Shown: piece after piece, positions 31,011 to 42,624 of the stretch
How positions within the stretch are numbered: the first letter of the stretch is position 1
How the letters are laid out: each line of letters starts with the position of its first letter
Assembly (NCBI GenBank): GCA_030704615.1
Contig: CM060734.1
Location: 59,722,042 to 59,786,041 of the forward strand
Source of the DNA: Takakia lepidozioides
Lineage: Eukaryota; Streptophyta; Takakiopsida; Takakiales; Takakiaceae
Reading direction: 5' to 3'
DNA: 64,000 nucleotides
The notes under the pieces: model-generated
Seen by the model: only the letters and a program-made list of their open reading frames with translations
The model's database searches: none
What the model was told of the DNA's origin: nothing
Translations under genes and position numbers: made by a program

Positions 31011-33959
31011 CCCACCCCGGTCATATATACTGGGCCTAGCGACAAGTGTTCCATACTCCGTTCGTAACACTGGTGCAGCCCGTGACTGCTCTTGCGGTTC
31101 AACATGCAAATCATGTTGCAGGGGTTTGTCATGGATACCACTGTACCCCTTCAACTTATTTGCATTGACTCTTCCCAGCATTTCCTTGTTAATGGTTTGT
31201 AACATGGCTGTGTTGTTATCATACATCTTTTGTATGACATAAGGTCCTTTCCATGGTGATTTAAGCTTAGAAGCTTGAATCTTTCCTTTCTTCTGCAACC
31301 ATAAAACCAAATCCCCCGTCTTAAAAGTCTTTAATTTGCCTTTATCAAACTGTTCCTTTCGCTTCATCTGAATTCTGGTCATATTATCAGCTGCATCAGC
31401 ACGTACTTCTTCCACATGGTATAATTCATGTTTCCTGACCTTGATGGAGTCTTGCAATTCCATTCTTTTTCCCCACTCTGTTCTCATGGTAGGTAACAGG
31501 AATTCCACTGGAAGTAAGGCTTCCATACCATAAACTAATTGGAATGGTGTATACTTAGTGGTGACTTTATATGAAGTCCTGTATGACCACAAAGCTGTCA
31601 GCAGCTTTGTATCCCAATCCGTTCTGTTTGCATTGACTATCTTAGCCAAGATAGTACATAGTATTTTGTTGGTAGCCTCTGCCTGTCCATTACCCTGTGG
31701 GTAATATGTTGTACTCTTTCTATGCACAATCATAAACTCTTTAGTCAATAACTCAATGGTCTCATTCATGAAGTGACTTCCTTGATCACTGATAAATTCT
31801 AAGGGACATCCAAATCGTGTAAGTATGTTCTCGTACAGGAACCTTGCTGTGGACTTGGCTGTGTTGTCCCTCAAAGCTTTAGCTTCCACCCACTTTGTAG
31901 TATAATCAGTGGCTGTAATTATGTACCTGTTTCGTGTATTCTTGGATGGTGGATTAATTGGTCCAACAAAGTCTAGTCCCCATTTCTGAAATGGTTCCGT
32001 AGGCATTGTAGGATGCAAGGCCATTCTTCCAGATCTCTGCAAAGGTCCTAGCCTCTGACATTCATCACACTTCTGACAATACTCATGTACATCTTTGAAC
32101 AACGTAGGCCACCAGTATCCTGCGAGTAGTATCTTTCTACTGGTAGTCTCTTCTCCAAAATGACCTCCAGCCACTCCTTTATGAACTTCCTCCAAGACTT
32201 TATTTACTTCATGGTGGTACAAGCATCGTTTTAGTACTCCATCAGGTCCTAACTTATACATTCTGCTTCCTACCATAGTATAAGGTAAAGCTCTGATAGC
32301 AATTCTTTTCCTTTGCTCCTTACCATAACTAGGTGGGCACTGACCATGAGCAAGGTAGTATCTGATTGGCCATTGCCAATCTAACCATTCATCTGCACTT
32401 CCTTGCACCTCCATTACAAATAAACTCGCATCAGGTAACTGATCGTCCACTCCTGTGGCGGCCTCTCCTGTTGTTAGTCGTGACAAATGATCTGCCACAA
32501 GATGCAAACGGCCAGGCTTGTAAATAACCTCGAACTCAAACTCATGCAAGATTATTAACCACCTCGCTATCCTTCCACTTATCAAAGGTTTGTTCACCAG
32601 ATATATCAGAGCCTGGTGATCCACATAAAACATAAACTTTCTTCCCAATAGGTAATGCCTGAATTTCTTCACTGCATAGATCATTGCCAATGCTTCTCTT
32701 TCCGTTGTGCTATAGTTCCTCTCAGCACTGTTCATCAACCGGCTAGCATAGTACACAGGTGAATCTATATTCCCTGTAACATTCTGGGCTAACACCGCTC
32801 CCAATGCTTCTCCTGATGCATCGCAGTGAACATGAAATACTACATGCCAGTGAGGGTTAATCAGCACAGGTGTAGTTGTTACTGACAGTGTAAGTTCCTC
32901 AAACGCCTGTTGACATTCAGCTGTCCATGCAAACACTGCATCTTTCTTCAGAAGCTTGCTCAATGGTGCTGCTATTTGTGCATACCTTTTGACAAATCTT
33001 CTGTAATAACTGGTTTGCCCAAGGAATCTCCTTAAACTCTTAACATTCACTGGTGGTGGAGAGACTTTAATGGACTCTGTCTTCCTGGGATCCACAAGAA
33101 GTCCCTTCTTACACACTATGTGTCCCAGAAGCACCCCTGAGTTCACACAGAAAGTACACTTCTCTGGATTCAAGCCCAGACCTCTCATCCTGCATCTGGC
33201 CAGGCATAACTCCAATTTATGCAAGTGCTCATTCTTAGAGCTGTACACACTGAAATCATCCAAAAACACCTGCATGAAATCATCCAGATACTCTTGAAAA
33301 GATTCACTTATCACTCTCTGAAAGGTCGCTGGTGCATTACAAAGTCCAAAGGGCATGACTTTGTATGCATAAGCCCCCCAGTCTGTGATGAAAGCTGTTT
33401 TCCCTTGGTCTTCTTCTGCCACTTGCACTTGATTATAACCACTGAAGCCATCCATGAATGAGTACATCTCATGGCCTGCCACAGTGTCTAATACTGCTTC
33501 TGTGAATGGCAAAGGGAAAGGATCTTTCTTCGTACAAGCATTCAGCTTCTTATAGTTCACACATACTCTTAGTTTGCCATTCTTCTTGGGAACTATAACA
33601 ATGGGTGACAACCAAGTTGTATACTCTATTGGGTATATAAACTTAGCCTCAGCCAACTTCTTTATCTCTTCTCCAACCTTCTGTGCGTAGTTGGGATTCA
33701 TTCTATACCTCGCCTGTTTGATTGGCACTGACCCTGGTTCCAGTTCAATTTTATGCTGACAGACTTCAGGTGGTATCCCTTTTAGATCCTCATAGCTCCA
33801 AGCAAATACATCTCTGTATTTGATGAACAAGCTTTTAGCTTCTTCGAAGAATTCCGGCTCCAAATCAGCTCCTACTTTCACCATCCTTGGTTCCTCCGGA
33901 GTTCCCACATTTACTTCTCTCACCTGCTCATCAGCTGTGATTGTCCAACCAGTCACCAC
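30840..33959 (-). CDS. Pol of gypsy element 2: RT, RNase H, integrase
   Basis: An uninterrupted 1039-codon frame. RT: KLRVCVNYKKLNACTKKDPF, VMPFGLCNAPATFQRV and the catalytic FLDDFSVYS (YxDD box as FLDD). RNase H: VFHVHCDASGEALGAVL, then SAERNYSTTEREALAMIYAV and FYVDHQALIYLV. Integrase: the HHCC zinc finger (HKGVAGGHFGEETT...CQKCDEC), then the D-D-E core with LDFVGPINPP, EFISDQGSHF and YYPQGNGQAEATNK. A GPY-like phrase (SPWKGPYVIQKMY) follows, then a tail made of translated satellite. All catalytic residues expected are present, so this part looks potentially functional. It is separated from gag-protease by a one-base deletion near 33969 relative to element 1. Confidence 0.93.
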   Translation of the reverse strand: MVTGWTITADEQVREVNVGTPEEPRMVKVGADLEPEFFEEAKSLFIKYRDVFAWSYEDLKGIPPEVCQHKIELEPGSVPIKQARYRMNPNYAQKVGEEIKKLAEAKFIYPIEYTTWLSPIVIVPKKNGKLRVCVNYKKLNACTKKDPFPLPFTEAVLDTVAGHEMYSFMDGFSGYNQVQVAEEDQGKTAFITDWGAYAYKVMPFGLCNAPATFQRVISESFQEYLDDFMQVFLDDFSVYSSKNEHLHKLELCLARCRMRGLGLNPEKCTFCVNSGVLLGHIVCKKGLLVDPRKTESIKVSPPPVNVKSLRRFLGQTSYYRRFVKRYAQIAAPLSKLLKKDAVFAWTAECQQAFEELTLSVTTTPVLINPHWHVVFHVHCDASGEALGAVLAQNVTGNIDSPVYYASRLMNSAERNYSTTEREALAMIYAVKKFRHYLLGRKFMFYVDHQALIYLVNKPLISGRIARWLIILHEFEFEVIYKPGRLHLVADHLSRLTTGEAATGVDDQLPDASLFVMEVQGSADEWLDWQWPIRYYLAHGQCPPSYGKEQRKRIAIRALPYTMVGSRMYKLGPDGVLKRCLYHHEVNKVLEEVHKGVAGGHFGEETTSRKILLAGYWWPTLFKDVHEYCQKCDECQRLGPLQRSGRMALHPTMPTEPFQKWGLDFVGPINPPSKNTRNRYIITATDYTTKWVEAKALRDNTAKSTARFLYENILTRFGCPLEFISDQGSHFMNETIELLTKEFMIVHRKSTTYYPQGNGQAEATNKILCTILAKIVNANRTDWDTKLLTALWSYRTSYKVTTKYTPFQLVYGMEALLPVEFLLPTMRTEWGKRMELQDSIKVRKHELYHVEEVRADAADNMTRIQMKRKEQFDKGKLKTFKTGDLVLWLQKKGKIQASKLKSPWKGPYVIQKMYDNNTAMLQTINKEMLGRVNANKLKGYSGIHDKPLQHDLHVEPQEQSRAAPVLRTEYGTLVARPSIYDRGGQNKRDTAYHSPSRRDTAYHSPSRRDTATTATAQQGVTQLTTARHDVTHSLSQPVTT

Positions 33960-36760
33960 TTCATCTGTAAGCTCACAGTGGCTGGTTCTTCTAGGATTTC
34001 TATTTCTCCTTCTCTTTCTTCATAGAAATGTGATGGGTAAATGCTGGTTTCTTCTTCCGTTGGTGTTGCTGTCACTACACCACAGCAGATACCTCTCAAA
34101 CAACTTAGGCTTTCCAGCCGCATCTCTGCAACTTGCTCCCACTCTGGGTGTGCAGCAAATAGGGTAGCTTCCTGCTCCTCATCCAGTCCTCCCCTCCAGT
34201 CATACTCTCTGACTCCTCGAGGTCTTCTTGTAGCAGGTAATCTACTAGATTTCTTTGTGGTAATTTGTATCTCGTGCATCCCATTATGCACAGTTAGTAA
34301 CTGAGAATTCCAGTCATGGAATACCCTGGCCTGTTTCAGCCACGGACGTCCCAATAATAAGGAATAAGCCTCCATGACTTCATCCATTTTTAATACAGTT
34401 ACTGTGATCAGAAGATCATTTTCTGTATCTGTATCTTAACTCCTCTTATTAATCCCAATGGCTGTACACTTCTTTGATCTGCCATTGTTACTGTAAATGG
34501 GGCTGGTTTCATGTTACTTAGACCAAGCTTCTTCCTTAATTGGTCTGTCATGATATTTACTCCAGAACCACCATCTATCAGTACATCAGTTAGTTCTGTG
34601 CTTCCAATTCTCAATTGGATTACTGGCATAGAATCATCAAAGTCCATGACTGGTTCTCGCCCTTCCGGCTTCACATTATAACTGGTCACCTTGCTGTTCA
34701 GGTCTGTGTTTCCTGTTTCTTGGGCAATTCGATTGATTGCCTGATACAGCCTGTGCCTACAATAAGGTGCCACAGCTAATAGCTGTCCAATGGTAATTTC
34801 TGCTTTGGTCTGACATATTACTTCAGCCAAAGTCTCTTCATTACTTTGCATGTCTGCATCTTCTTTTCTCCTTTCTTCCTCACTCTCCTCTTTTTCTCCA
34901 TCCGAATCAGAGGAATCTGCCACAGGAATATCAGTACTCTTTTGCATTTCCCTATAGTATCTGCCACTTCCTTGTGCAGTTCCTTCTCATCCTTCCAAGT
35001 CTCTTCCTCTTCAGGCATATCATTGCCACTTCCAGTCTCATCTTCTTCCTCTTCTACTGGAGGTATTAGTTAGTTTACTTCTTGTTACTATCATTGTACT
35101 TACTTCTGGTACAACACATGGCCTAACCATGTGAGCTGCCACCACTGGGCCCTCATTCACAGGAGCTCTCATCTCATTCTGGTGTCTTATCCAGAATGAA
35201 CAGGCTGCCTTGCGATGTCCTGGCTGATTACAATAGTAACATAGCTCTTCACCATTGGGTCCTCGCCCTTGGTCTGGTCTTGGATTATTTCTATAATCCT
35301 GATTCCCGGGCTGGTAATTCCCCCTCGGATTACCCTGATAGTTGCCTCTGGAATTTCCTTGGTAATTCCCTCTTGAATTACCTCTTCCTTCCATGCCATT
35401 GTTATAACCACCAGACCTACCATAGTGGTCCTGATCATTGCTTCTTCTTGGCTGGGGTTGCACCTGATGCACCCTCACTTGCCTAGGTTCTCTGGCAGCT
35501 GTCCTTCTGTTGTAGTAACAATTCTCAGTAGAATGGTTATCCATTTTACAGATAGTACAGTGTTTTCCTTCATGTGGCATTCTCTGTAGTGGTATGGCCT
35601 TCATTCTGGCACTTTGCACACCATACACCCTTCCTCCAATGTGTTGCAGCCTCTGTGGCATACTTCTTCAAGATTTCTTCCAATCTTTTCTCATAGTTAT
35701 CCCTCTTCAACTTTTCCTTTCTCTTACTCTTTCTTTTTAGTTCTTGCTCTTCTTCTTCATCTGACTCATCTTCAGAGTCCTCATCTTCCTTTTTCTCTCT
35801 CCTGAGCATTCCCAATTGCTCAATTCTGTTCGCAGTTTCAAATGCCTCCTCCACTGTATTATGGGGTAACATATCCACTTTCTTCTGCAACTCTGGTCTT
35901 AGTCCACTCACAAACAAGTCTTCTGTAAACCGGGTGTGGGGTACTGGCAGCCAGGTTGCAGCCAGCTTTTCATCTTTCCATCTTCTCCATATACTCTTCA
36001 ACAGTTTCATGCTTCTTCTGCTTCAGCTGTTGTAAACTTCCATACACTTCATCCTCAGTTTTACTTGTCCTGAACCTATTTCGAAATGCTGTATTCAAGC
36101 CATTCCAGGTTAGGAAATGATTATCAGGGAATCTTGCATACCATTCACTTGCTTTCTTGATAAGTGAACAAGGAAACAGTCTCATCTTGGCATCATCGCC
36201 ATTCTCATTGTTCACTATACACATGTGCTCAAATTGGCTAATGTGTACATCGGGATCCCCTTTTCTGAATATATTGGAAAGGTGGTTTGCCCGTGTTGGT
36301 TGTAACGCCATCTGTGGCCCTCCCTCCCTACCTTCTGCCCACTGACAGGTTGGCACCCTTGCTGGTGCTGGTCCTTCTGGACCTGTTGTTTTGTGGTGGA
36401 TCTTCCACCAAGTGGTGGCCCTTGTTGAGCACTCCCTGCTTCTGGCCCCACGATAATTCACAGTATTCCCAGCTTCAGTTGCACTACTTCCCACACTCCC
36501 TGTCCCCCCAGAGCCAGATCAGGCAGGCAGCCCGCCTGATCCCCCTGAGCCGACACCTTCGTTGCCTGTGATCCAAGTGCTCACTTGATCCAGGTCTAAC
36601 GGGTTGGGATGTCCTGTGTCCTGGTTGTAGTCTCAACCTCAGCTGTTGGGTCTACTTCTTCATATTCTTCCTCTTCCATTTCTTCTCTCTGGTTTTCATC
36701 ATTCAAGTTCTGCCCTTTGGGTTTCTTCTTCACTCATGTAACTCAACTGTAATGGTGTTG
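33953..36760 (-). pseudogene. Gag-protease region of element 2, with many single-base shifts
   Basis: Colinear with element 1 residues about 80-1060. Pieces lie at about 36760-36000 (Ser/Gly-rich region and Gag), 36010-35570 (Gag C-terminus and first knuckle), 35661-35038 (knuckles CTICKMDNHSTENC and CYYCNQPGHRKAAC), 34947-34408 (protease, VLIDGGSGVNIM) and 34387-33953. Each junction differs from element 1 by one or two missing or added bases, for example near 33969, 34412, 34950 and 35050. The frame breaks become denser toward the N gap at 36837, while the pol part further away is intact. The 5' LTR, PBS and leader ORF lie in or beyond the gap. Confidence 0.88.
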
Positions 36761-36836
36761 GAGAGTCTGAACTCTCTCCGTGGGGCTCTCCACATCCTAT
36801 CTCCTTCGTCATCTTCTGCTTCAGAAAATGGAGTTC

Positions 36837-37336
36837 NNNNNNNNNNNNNNNNNNNNNNNNNNNNNNNNNNNNNNNNNNNNNNNNNNNNNNNNNNNNNNNN
36901 NNNNNNNNNNNNNNNNNNNNNNNNNNNNNNNNNNNNNNNNNNNNNNNNNNNNNNNNNNNNNNNNNNNNNNNNNNNNNNNNNNNNNNNNNNNNNNNNNNNN
37001 NNNNNNNNNNNNNNNNNNNNNNNNNNNNNNNNNNNNNNNNNNNNNNNNNNNNNNNNNNNNNNNNNNNNNNNNNNNNNNNNNNNNNNNNNNNNNNNNNNNN
37101 NNNNNNNNNNNNNNNNNNNNNNNNNNNNNNNNNNNNNNNNNNNNNNNNNNNNNNNNNNNNNNNNNNNNNNNNNNNNNNNNNNNNNNNNNNNNNNNNNNNN
37201 NNNNNNNNNNNNNNNNNNNNNNNNNNNNNNNNNNNNNNNNNNNNNNNNNNNNNNNNNNNNNNNNNNNNNNNNNNNNNNNNNNNNNNNNNNNNNNNNNNNN
37301 NNNNNNNNNNNNNNNNNNNNNNNNNNNNNNNNNNNN
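36837..37336. other. Assembly gap of 500 Ns
   Basis: Exactly 500 unknown bases, the usual placeholder for a scaffold join of unknown size. The left side ends in the gag of a minus-strand copy of the gypsy family; the right side begins in the coiled-coil ORF of a plus-strand copy. True distance and even adjacency are unproven. Confidence 0.98.
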
Positions 37337-39559
37337 AATTTGTTGGGACTTATGTCAAAAACCCATGTTCCATTACCAATTGACAGCCTATCCTGAAAGA
37401 AGAACTCAGGGAAGGAGTTTAAGGCTCGACTTGCCCTGAGTGGTCAAATCGGTCATGAGAGGTCACTCTCAGATGAGCAGGACTTGGCCAATACAGAAAT
37501 GGCTTTGCATTGGCCAAGCAACAATTGATTGAAGCAGGCCTTGCGCAAGACCAGTTGCACGAAGCACATAAGCAACAGCTATACCAAATGCAGGTGCAGC
37601 ATGAAAGCAAGTTTACAAGAACTGAATGCACTACATACGGAGTTGCAGACAGTGCATAACAGGATGGAGATACAAATGCGTACATTACAACTATGGCTTG
37701 ACCAATCAACAAAAGAATAAACAGTCAAGCGGAAAAATGTACGAAGGCATAAGAAGAGAATGTGGAGCCCATGAAGCTCATTGTCGATATAAAGAATACA
37801 ATCTGTCGCATTAAGATACCTTTCAAGCAATACTTCAGATGGAAGCTGAGGAAGAGAATACAATCGTGGAGTTGCAACAAACCATCGTGGCCAATAGAAA
37901 TGAAAATCGCGGTCAGTAACCGGCTTCGAAAGAAGCCAATAATTACTTGCTGCCTATGCGCAATTGGTTGAGCCACAGGCGAAGCGCATGACGGCTTTAC
38001 AACAGCAGTTGGAATTTTTGTATAAGCAAGAGAGACAAACTCTCGGGGAACCACAAGCAGCTTGGTGGATAACAGCCTTATGCAGGTCTGGTTAGCACAA
38101 GGGCCAGTAGAGGGCAAAAGCCCACGGAAGCTCACCCAAAGCGAGATGAATGACTCAGACTGCAGGGTGCGAACATGCCACAACTACTATAGACAATGTC
38201 TATAGTAGGATAGCAGAAAGTACAAGAGGATGTATAACGGACTCCAGACTCAAGTGAAGACCTCACTTCAAAACATCGACCAAAGAGTCTATAATCCCGC
38301 AGGACGACTAATGGCTTTCTTATTTGCAAGCCAGAATTCTGGCTTTTCAGTCTTCCCAGGAGGTTGCAGGAGATGCCAATGTACAGGAACCAGTACCACC
38401 ACCACCCACAACAGGTCAGTGTACCAGTAGCTGAACCTGTGGTTACGACAACAACCACCACAGCCACCACAGCCGAGCACACAGCCGAGGTATGGGGCAA
38501 TGCGCTTTTAACCCACCTAAAACTAACTCCAGCTGCCAGGGAGTACAGTAGGCTATGATTATGCCCTTCAACCAAATTCCCATCATGTTGGATTGGCTGG
38601 AAAGAATTTAGTCCTCCGCAGTCATTCGCACATTACTACCAATCATGCGTATCTGGCTGCCAGTGGCAACCAGGACTAAAGTTCTTCCACACAATCGACA
38701 TATTGAAGATCATCACTTGCACAATACTGGCACGAGCAGGTACCATGTTGAGGGAATTGTTGCTTTCCAGGTTTACATGGACTCATTTATACCAAGACCA
38801 GGAGATAGCAAGTATTGTCATGGGTTGTGCGGGCTATCTTACGCTGCTTGTTTCCTGATACGTTCCCACATAGAGCAACAAAAGATGCAAGCACGCTTTC
38901 AAAGTTACTCCAGTGGAGATCATTGGGTATTACCTTCGGTGCCCCTCATATGTTACCTATATGACCCAAAAGTTATGATACAAAGGATTCTCAAATTCGT
39001 TCATGGTTTCAAGCAGCCTGCAACAATTTGTCAACACAGAAATTTGGACTTGATGACATTTTCTATAAGGGACATATCGCATGGAAATACTTGCACGCGG
39101 CACCAGTAATTGGTACCACCACTCATCTTGACAGACAAGGAGCTCAGTGTCTATACCAATTTTGCTGTTCAACGGTTACACAGGTTGTAAAATGCAAACT
39201 TCCAGACATGGTAGGACAGCAATTGTATGCCCAGATGATTCCACAAAAAGTTCAAAATTAAAACACCTGAGAGGCGATGAGGATTCTGATACAACTGTTT
39301 CTTCTTCACAAAATTCTTTTGACATGGGAGAAGACTATGCAATTCAGATGGAAGAGAAGAAACAAAGGGGATCTCCTATGCCGGAAAGATTACCTCGATA
39401 TCAGCCTCCAGAAGGCCTCACTTATCCAGGTAGTGATCAACCATCTCCATCAACCAGAGACAGACCTCGGGCTCGTACACACACCCACCACGCCCACCAA
39501 TGAACTCTCAACGTCAACAAGTGCTCACTCACAAAGGCTTGCTACTCGGAAACAGTAAA
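37337..39559 (+). pseudogene. Second copy of the coiled-coil ORF (element 3), frameshifted
   Basis: The plus strand is colinear with the reverse complement of about 26482-28690. Shared phrases include QLIEAGLAQDQLHEAHKQQL in pieces, MQARFQSYSSGDHWVLPSVP (about 38888), FGLDDIFYKGHIAWKYLHAA (39043) and the Ser/Pro/Arg-rich end MPERLPRYQPPEGLTYPGSD (about 39378). The frame breaks dozens of times through small insertions and deletions, most densely near the gap. A PPT and LTR follow in the correct order. Confidence 0.88.
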
Positions 39560-39577
39560 CCGTGAGGACACGGCTTT

Positions 39578-39591
39578 TGAGGGGGGAAGGG
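39578..39591 (+). other. Polypurine tract of element 3
   Basis: tgaggggggaaggg lies three bases before the TGTTAG start of the LTR at 39595, matching the tract of element 2. Confidence 0.8.
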
Positions 39592-39594
39592 TAA

Positions 39595-40696
39595 TGTTAG
39601 AGGACTGTAGGGGACTTAGACACTTATACGGGATCTGTAGGGTACCCTTAATTTTTGCACAGACTGAGACAAACAGGACCCTTAGGGGTGACAGCAGCGC
39701 ACTGTAGAGGGGGGTTACATAGCCCACACAGCCGACACAGCAGTCCAGCCCCCACAGCCAACACACACCCGTCACAGTCGTCACAGACCCACAACAGCCA
39801 ACACAAACAGCCCTTCACAGTCCCTTCAACACAACCAGCCCACACAGCCGACACAAGCCGTCACAGCCCACACAGCCACACAGCCGTCACAGTCGTCACA
39901 ACAGCCCACACAGCCGTCACAGTCGTCACACCACAGCCCACACACCCCACACAGTCCGTCACATCGTCACACAGCAGACACAGCCCACCCAGCCAGTCAC
40001 AGCCCGCACCCCACACAGCCAGTCACAGCCCGACACACACAGCCAAACACAGCCAGTCACCGCTTGACACAGCTGTCATGAATCAATAATAGGGAACGAA
40101 GAGTAGGACAGGGAACGACTGTGGGGAACAACACCAGTGAAGGGAACATGTTAGTTCACATACGACGGTTAGAGAGGGAAACGGTTAGAACCGCGGATAG
40201 GAGGATAAGGAAAGAACGGGGAATAGGAAGGGATCATTATTCGGGAGGACTTCGGAGACAGGCGGGAGCGGAGATCGGAGAGCACATGAAGGAGAAAAGA
40301 GGATTAGTAGATGCTTGTCATATGCAAAGCTAGAGTGATATTGTAGAGCAGATTAGAGACATAATGGATTCGCCCTGATACCTGATAAATCATAATCTGA
40401 TACTTATACGATACAATCACACTGTGTAGAGAGATCTGAGTGAAGCTGTGGATTGAAATGGAGGAGTTAAGGAAACCGATAAATTGATGAAGCAAACTGA
40501 TACTTAATTATCAATGGTGAGGTAGCTAAGATGAATGCGGAAAAGGAAACAAATAGGAAACACCCCCATGATACACTAGCTGTAGGTCATGACTGATTGT
40601 TCTGCGCGGGCTGAGTACTTAGAGATTTCCAACTCTTCTATCTTGGAGTTTCCGCCTCGGATAGCGAAGGGATGGGTGAGTAAAAGCCGTGCGACA
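39595..40696 (+). repeat. 3' LTR of gypsy element 3
   Basis: Starts TGTTAGAGG, ends GCGACA. It contains a satellite (39715-40075) and the conserved open 3' end with MTDCSARAEYLEIS from 40589. The right flank GCATT (40697-40701) matches neither the left flank of LTR 1 (AGCTC) nor the outer flank of LTR 2 (GACTT). It is inserted in the RNase H coding part of gypsy element D. Confidence 0.9.
39715..40075. repeat. GGCTGTG satellite inside LTR 3
   Basis: Units of cacagcc with gtcacag and gacacagc variants, irregular in length. Same position and family as the arrays in LTR 1 and LTR 2. Confidence 0.85.
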
Positions 40697-41545
40697 GCAT
40701 TGCTCCAATCCCCAACATACTCCAATCCGTATGTAGCTGGAAAGGCCGCCCCGAATAGGTCGCCTCAGAATAGGTGCAAAAGTCAATCGAGCCTTGAGTT
40801 CCTCAAAGGCTTCCTCCTGCTCCTCCTCCCACTGCCACTCCTGACCCACCTTGGTCAACTTGGTAAGAGCCTTTGCAATGCTGCTAAATCCCTTGACAAA
40901 CCGTCGATAGTAGTTTGCCAATCCCATGAAAGCACGAACTGTGCTCATATCCATGGGGCGTGGAATGCATGCAATGGCCTCCACCTTTGTCTGTTGAACA
41001 CCCAATCCTCTAGGGTATATCATGTGGCCCAGATACTCAATCTGATTGTGGAAGAACTTACACTTTCCGGGGTGCAGTTTCAACCCGTGCGCTCTCAAGC
41101 GCTCAAACACCACCTGAAGGTGTCTCTCATGCTCCTCAACCGTAGCACTAAAGACAATGATGTCATTAATATAGCACCGGGCGAAGTCTAGCCCCGCAAG
41201 AATCCTATCCATGACCCTCTGAAACTCTGCAGGAGCATTCTTCAACCCAAACGGTAAGAACCGCCATTGGTACAAACAATCCTTCCCATATTGGTCAATC
41301 CCCTAGAATGCCGTCTTTTGCTTGTCAGCCTCTTTGATTGGCAACTGGTGGTAACCAGATCGCAATTCCAATGTGCTAAACACATTTGCATGCCCAATGA
41401 CATCAAAGATCTCCTCTGGAGTTGGCATGGCATATCTATCGGACTTAGTCTGACGGTTCATAGGACGATAGTCCCCACACATCCTTCTTTCTGTCCAATT
41501 GCCATAGATATCCTTCTTAGCTGGCATCACCGTTGCTGAGGCAGA
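40697..41545 (-). pseudogene. Gypsy RT-RNase H remnant (element D)
   Basis: Minus strand from about 41545: SATVMPAKKDIYGNWTERRM, CGDYRPMNRQTKSDRYAMP, LRSGYHQLPIKEADKQKTAF, then a TAG where Trp is expected (about 41303), then QWRFLPFGLKNAPAEFQRVM, FARCYINDIIVFSATVEEH and LANYYRRFVKGFSSIAKAL. The RNase H start RPFQLHTDWSMLGIGAML is cut at 40697 by LTR 3. The RT active site reads YIND instead of YIDD, so one catalytic Asp is lost. It is a different gypsy family from elements 1-3, closer to elements B and C in wording. The left limit is the LTR; the right limit is a breakpoint near 41535-41545. Confidence 0.85.
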
Positions 41546-42170
41546 TCCCAAGGAGTTCCCAAGCGTTCCCACGCGTTCCCAAGCTAGGGTTTGCGCCGCT
41601 TTGCCTCTGCGATTGCTGCAACGAGCTATGGCTTCTATGGAGCAACCAGAGGTGTTGTTCTTGGTTTCTTGAGCATCAATAGACCACCAAGAGCGCTTCT
41701 ATCTCCCTGAGCAAGCTATTTGCCACACAACAAGCTCTCTTTTTCTATAGAACTTATTGAAACAAGCATAGAACAAGCTTTTGAGCTTTCTATGGCATAC
41801 CCTCTTCTAGCCATCGCATGCACTCATAGTGCTTCCTCCCATGGCCATAGTGCATCTCTTAAAGCTCCTAATCCAGCCCTGCACTTGCCACTTCCATAGA
41901 CATGCTCTTCCCAAGCTTGGGATTGAAACCCCAACTCAAAACATGCTCTACAAATACACTATTTTGCCCCAAAGAGAAATCAGATGTCTACCTCCACTCA
42001 TAGCTCTCCTAAGCTTGAAGTTGAAGACTCCCACAAGCTGAAACCATGCTCCCCACGTCCCAAGTGAGGTTCGCCACCTCACTTGGCACATGGAACCAAA
42101 TAAAGTCCCAATGCCAACAAAATACAAATATAAATGTATAATGTCCTAATTAGTTAGAAATAACTACACA
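41546..42170. other. Unassigned sequence beside element D
   Basis: No gene supported. Three imperfect copies of gttccca(a/c)gcg lie at 41555-41590. The phrases aagctct, gcatagaacaagc and cttctagcc suggest LTR-like or non-coding transposon DNA, but no ends can be placed. Confidence 0.25.
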
Positions 42171-42620
42171 GGCAGGGATAGCTGAGGGACCAGTGATAGA
42201 GGTCCAGATTCATGTTCAGGTTCAGGCTGAGGGATCAATAGCTACAAGAAATCAGCTGGAGTAGATGGTCAATTGTTGCAAGTGGAAACAATAGCGGCAG
42301 CACAATTGATAGAATGAGGTGCTGCTAATGAAGGGTGTAAGAACAAATCTAGGTTGTCATCATCATCAGCTACCAACAAGACAATGATATATGCATGATT
42401 TGTGCAGAGGCATGGATAGTTGAAGGAGCAGGGATAGAGTGTGGGTGCAGATTCACCCAAGAGGGCCAGGCTTCAAGCTCCAGATTGACTCTATAGCTAC
42501 AACAAACCTGCATGGGTAGATGGTCAACTGGCAGCAGCGGCACAATTTATAAAATCAGACACTGCTAATGAAGGCATCTTCTTCAACACATTTCACCTTG
42601 TTTTTCTCTCTTATCAGAAT
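42170..42620 (+). pseudogene. OSB-like PDF-motif fragments (copy 5, doubled)
   Basis: Two partial, head-to-tail copies of the module seen at 10981-11150 (around 42170-42360 and 42410-42620): gctgaaggagcagggatagag, attcacccaagagggccagg, cctgcatgggtagatggtca, gcagcggcacaattta, then the cttcttcaacacatttcacc phrase. Orientation is opposite to the main minus-strand copies at 11-13 kb. Confidence 0.5.
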
Positions 42621-42624
42621 CGGC

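Noticed and set aside
36752-37439. Two plus-strand frames of about 215 codons across the N gap
   Set aside because: Most of their length is Ns, translated as unknown residues.
19950-40696. A single complete retrotransposon bounded by LTR 1 and LTR 3
   Set aside because: Flanking 5-mers differ, interrupted host frames do not match, and an unresolved gap lies between.
40121-41191. Plus-strand frames 40121-40333 and 40589-41191 as genes
   Set aside because: The first is LTR sequence; the second joins the LTR end to the antisense of gypsy D RT.
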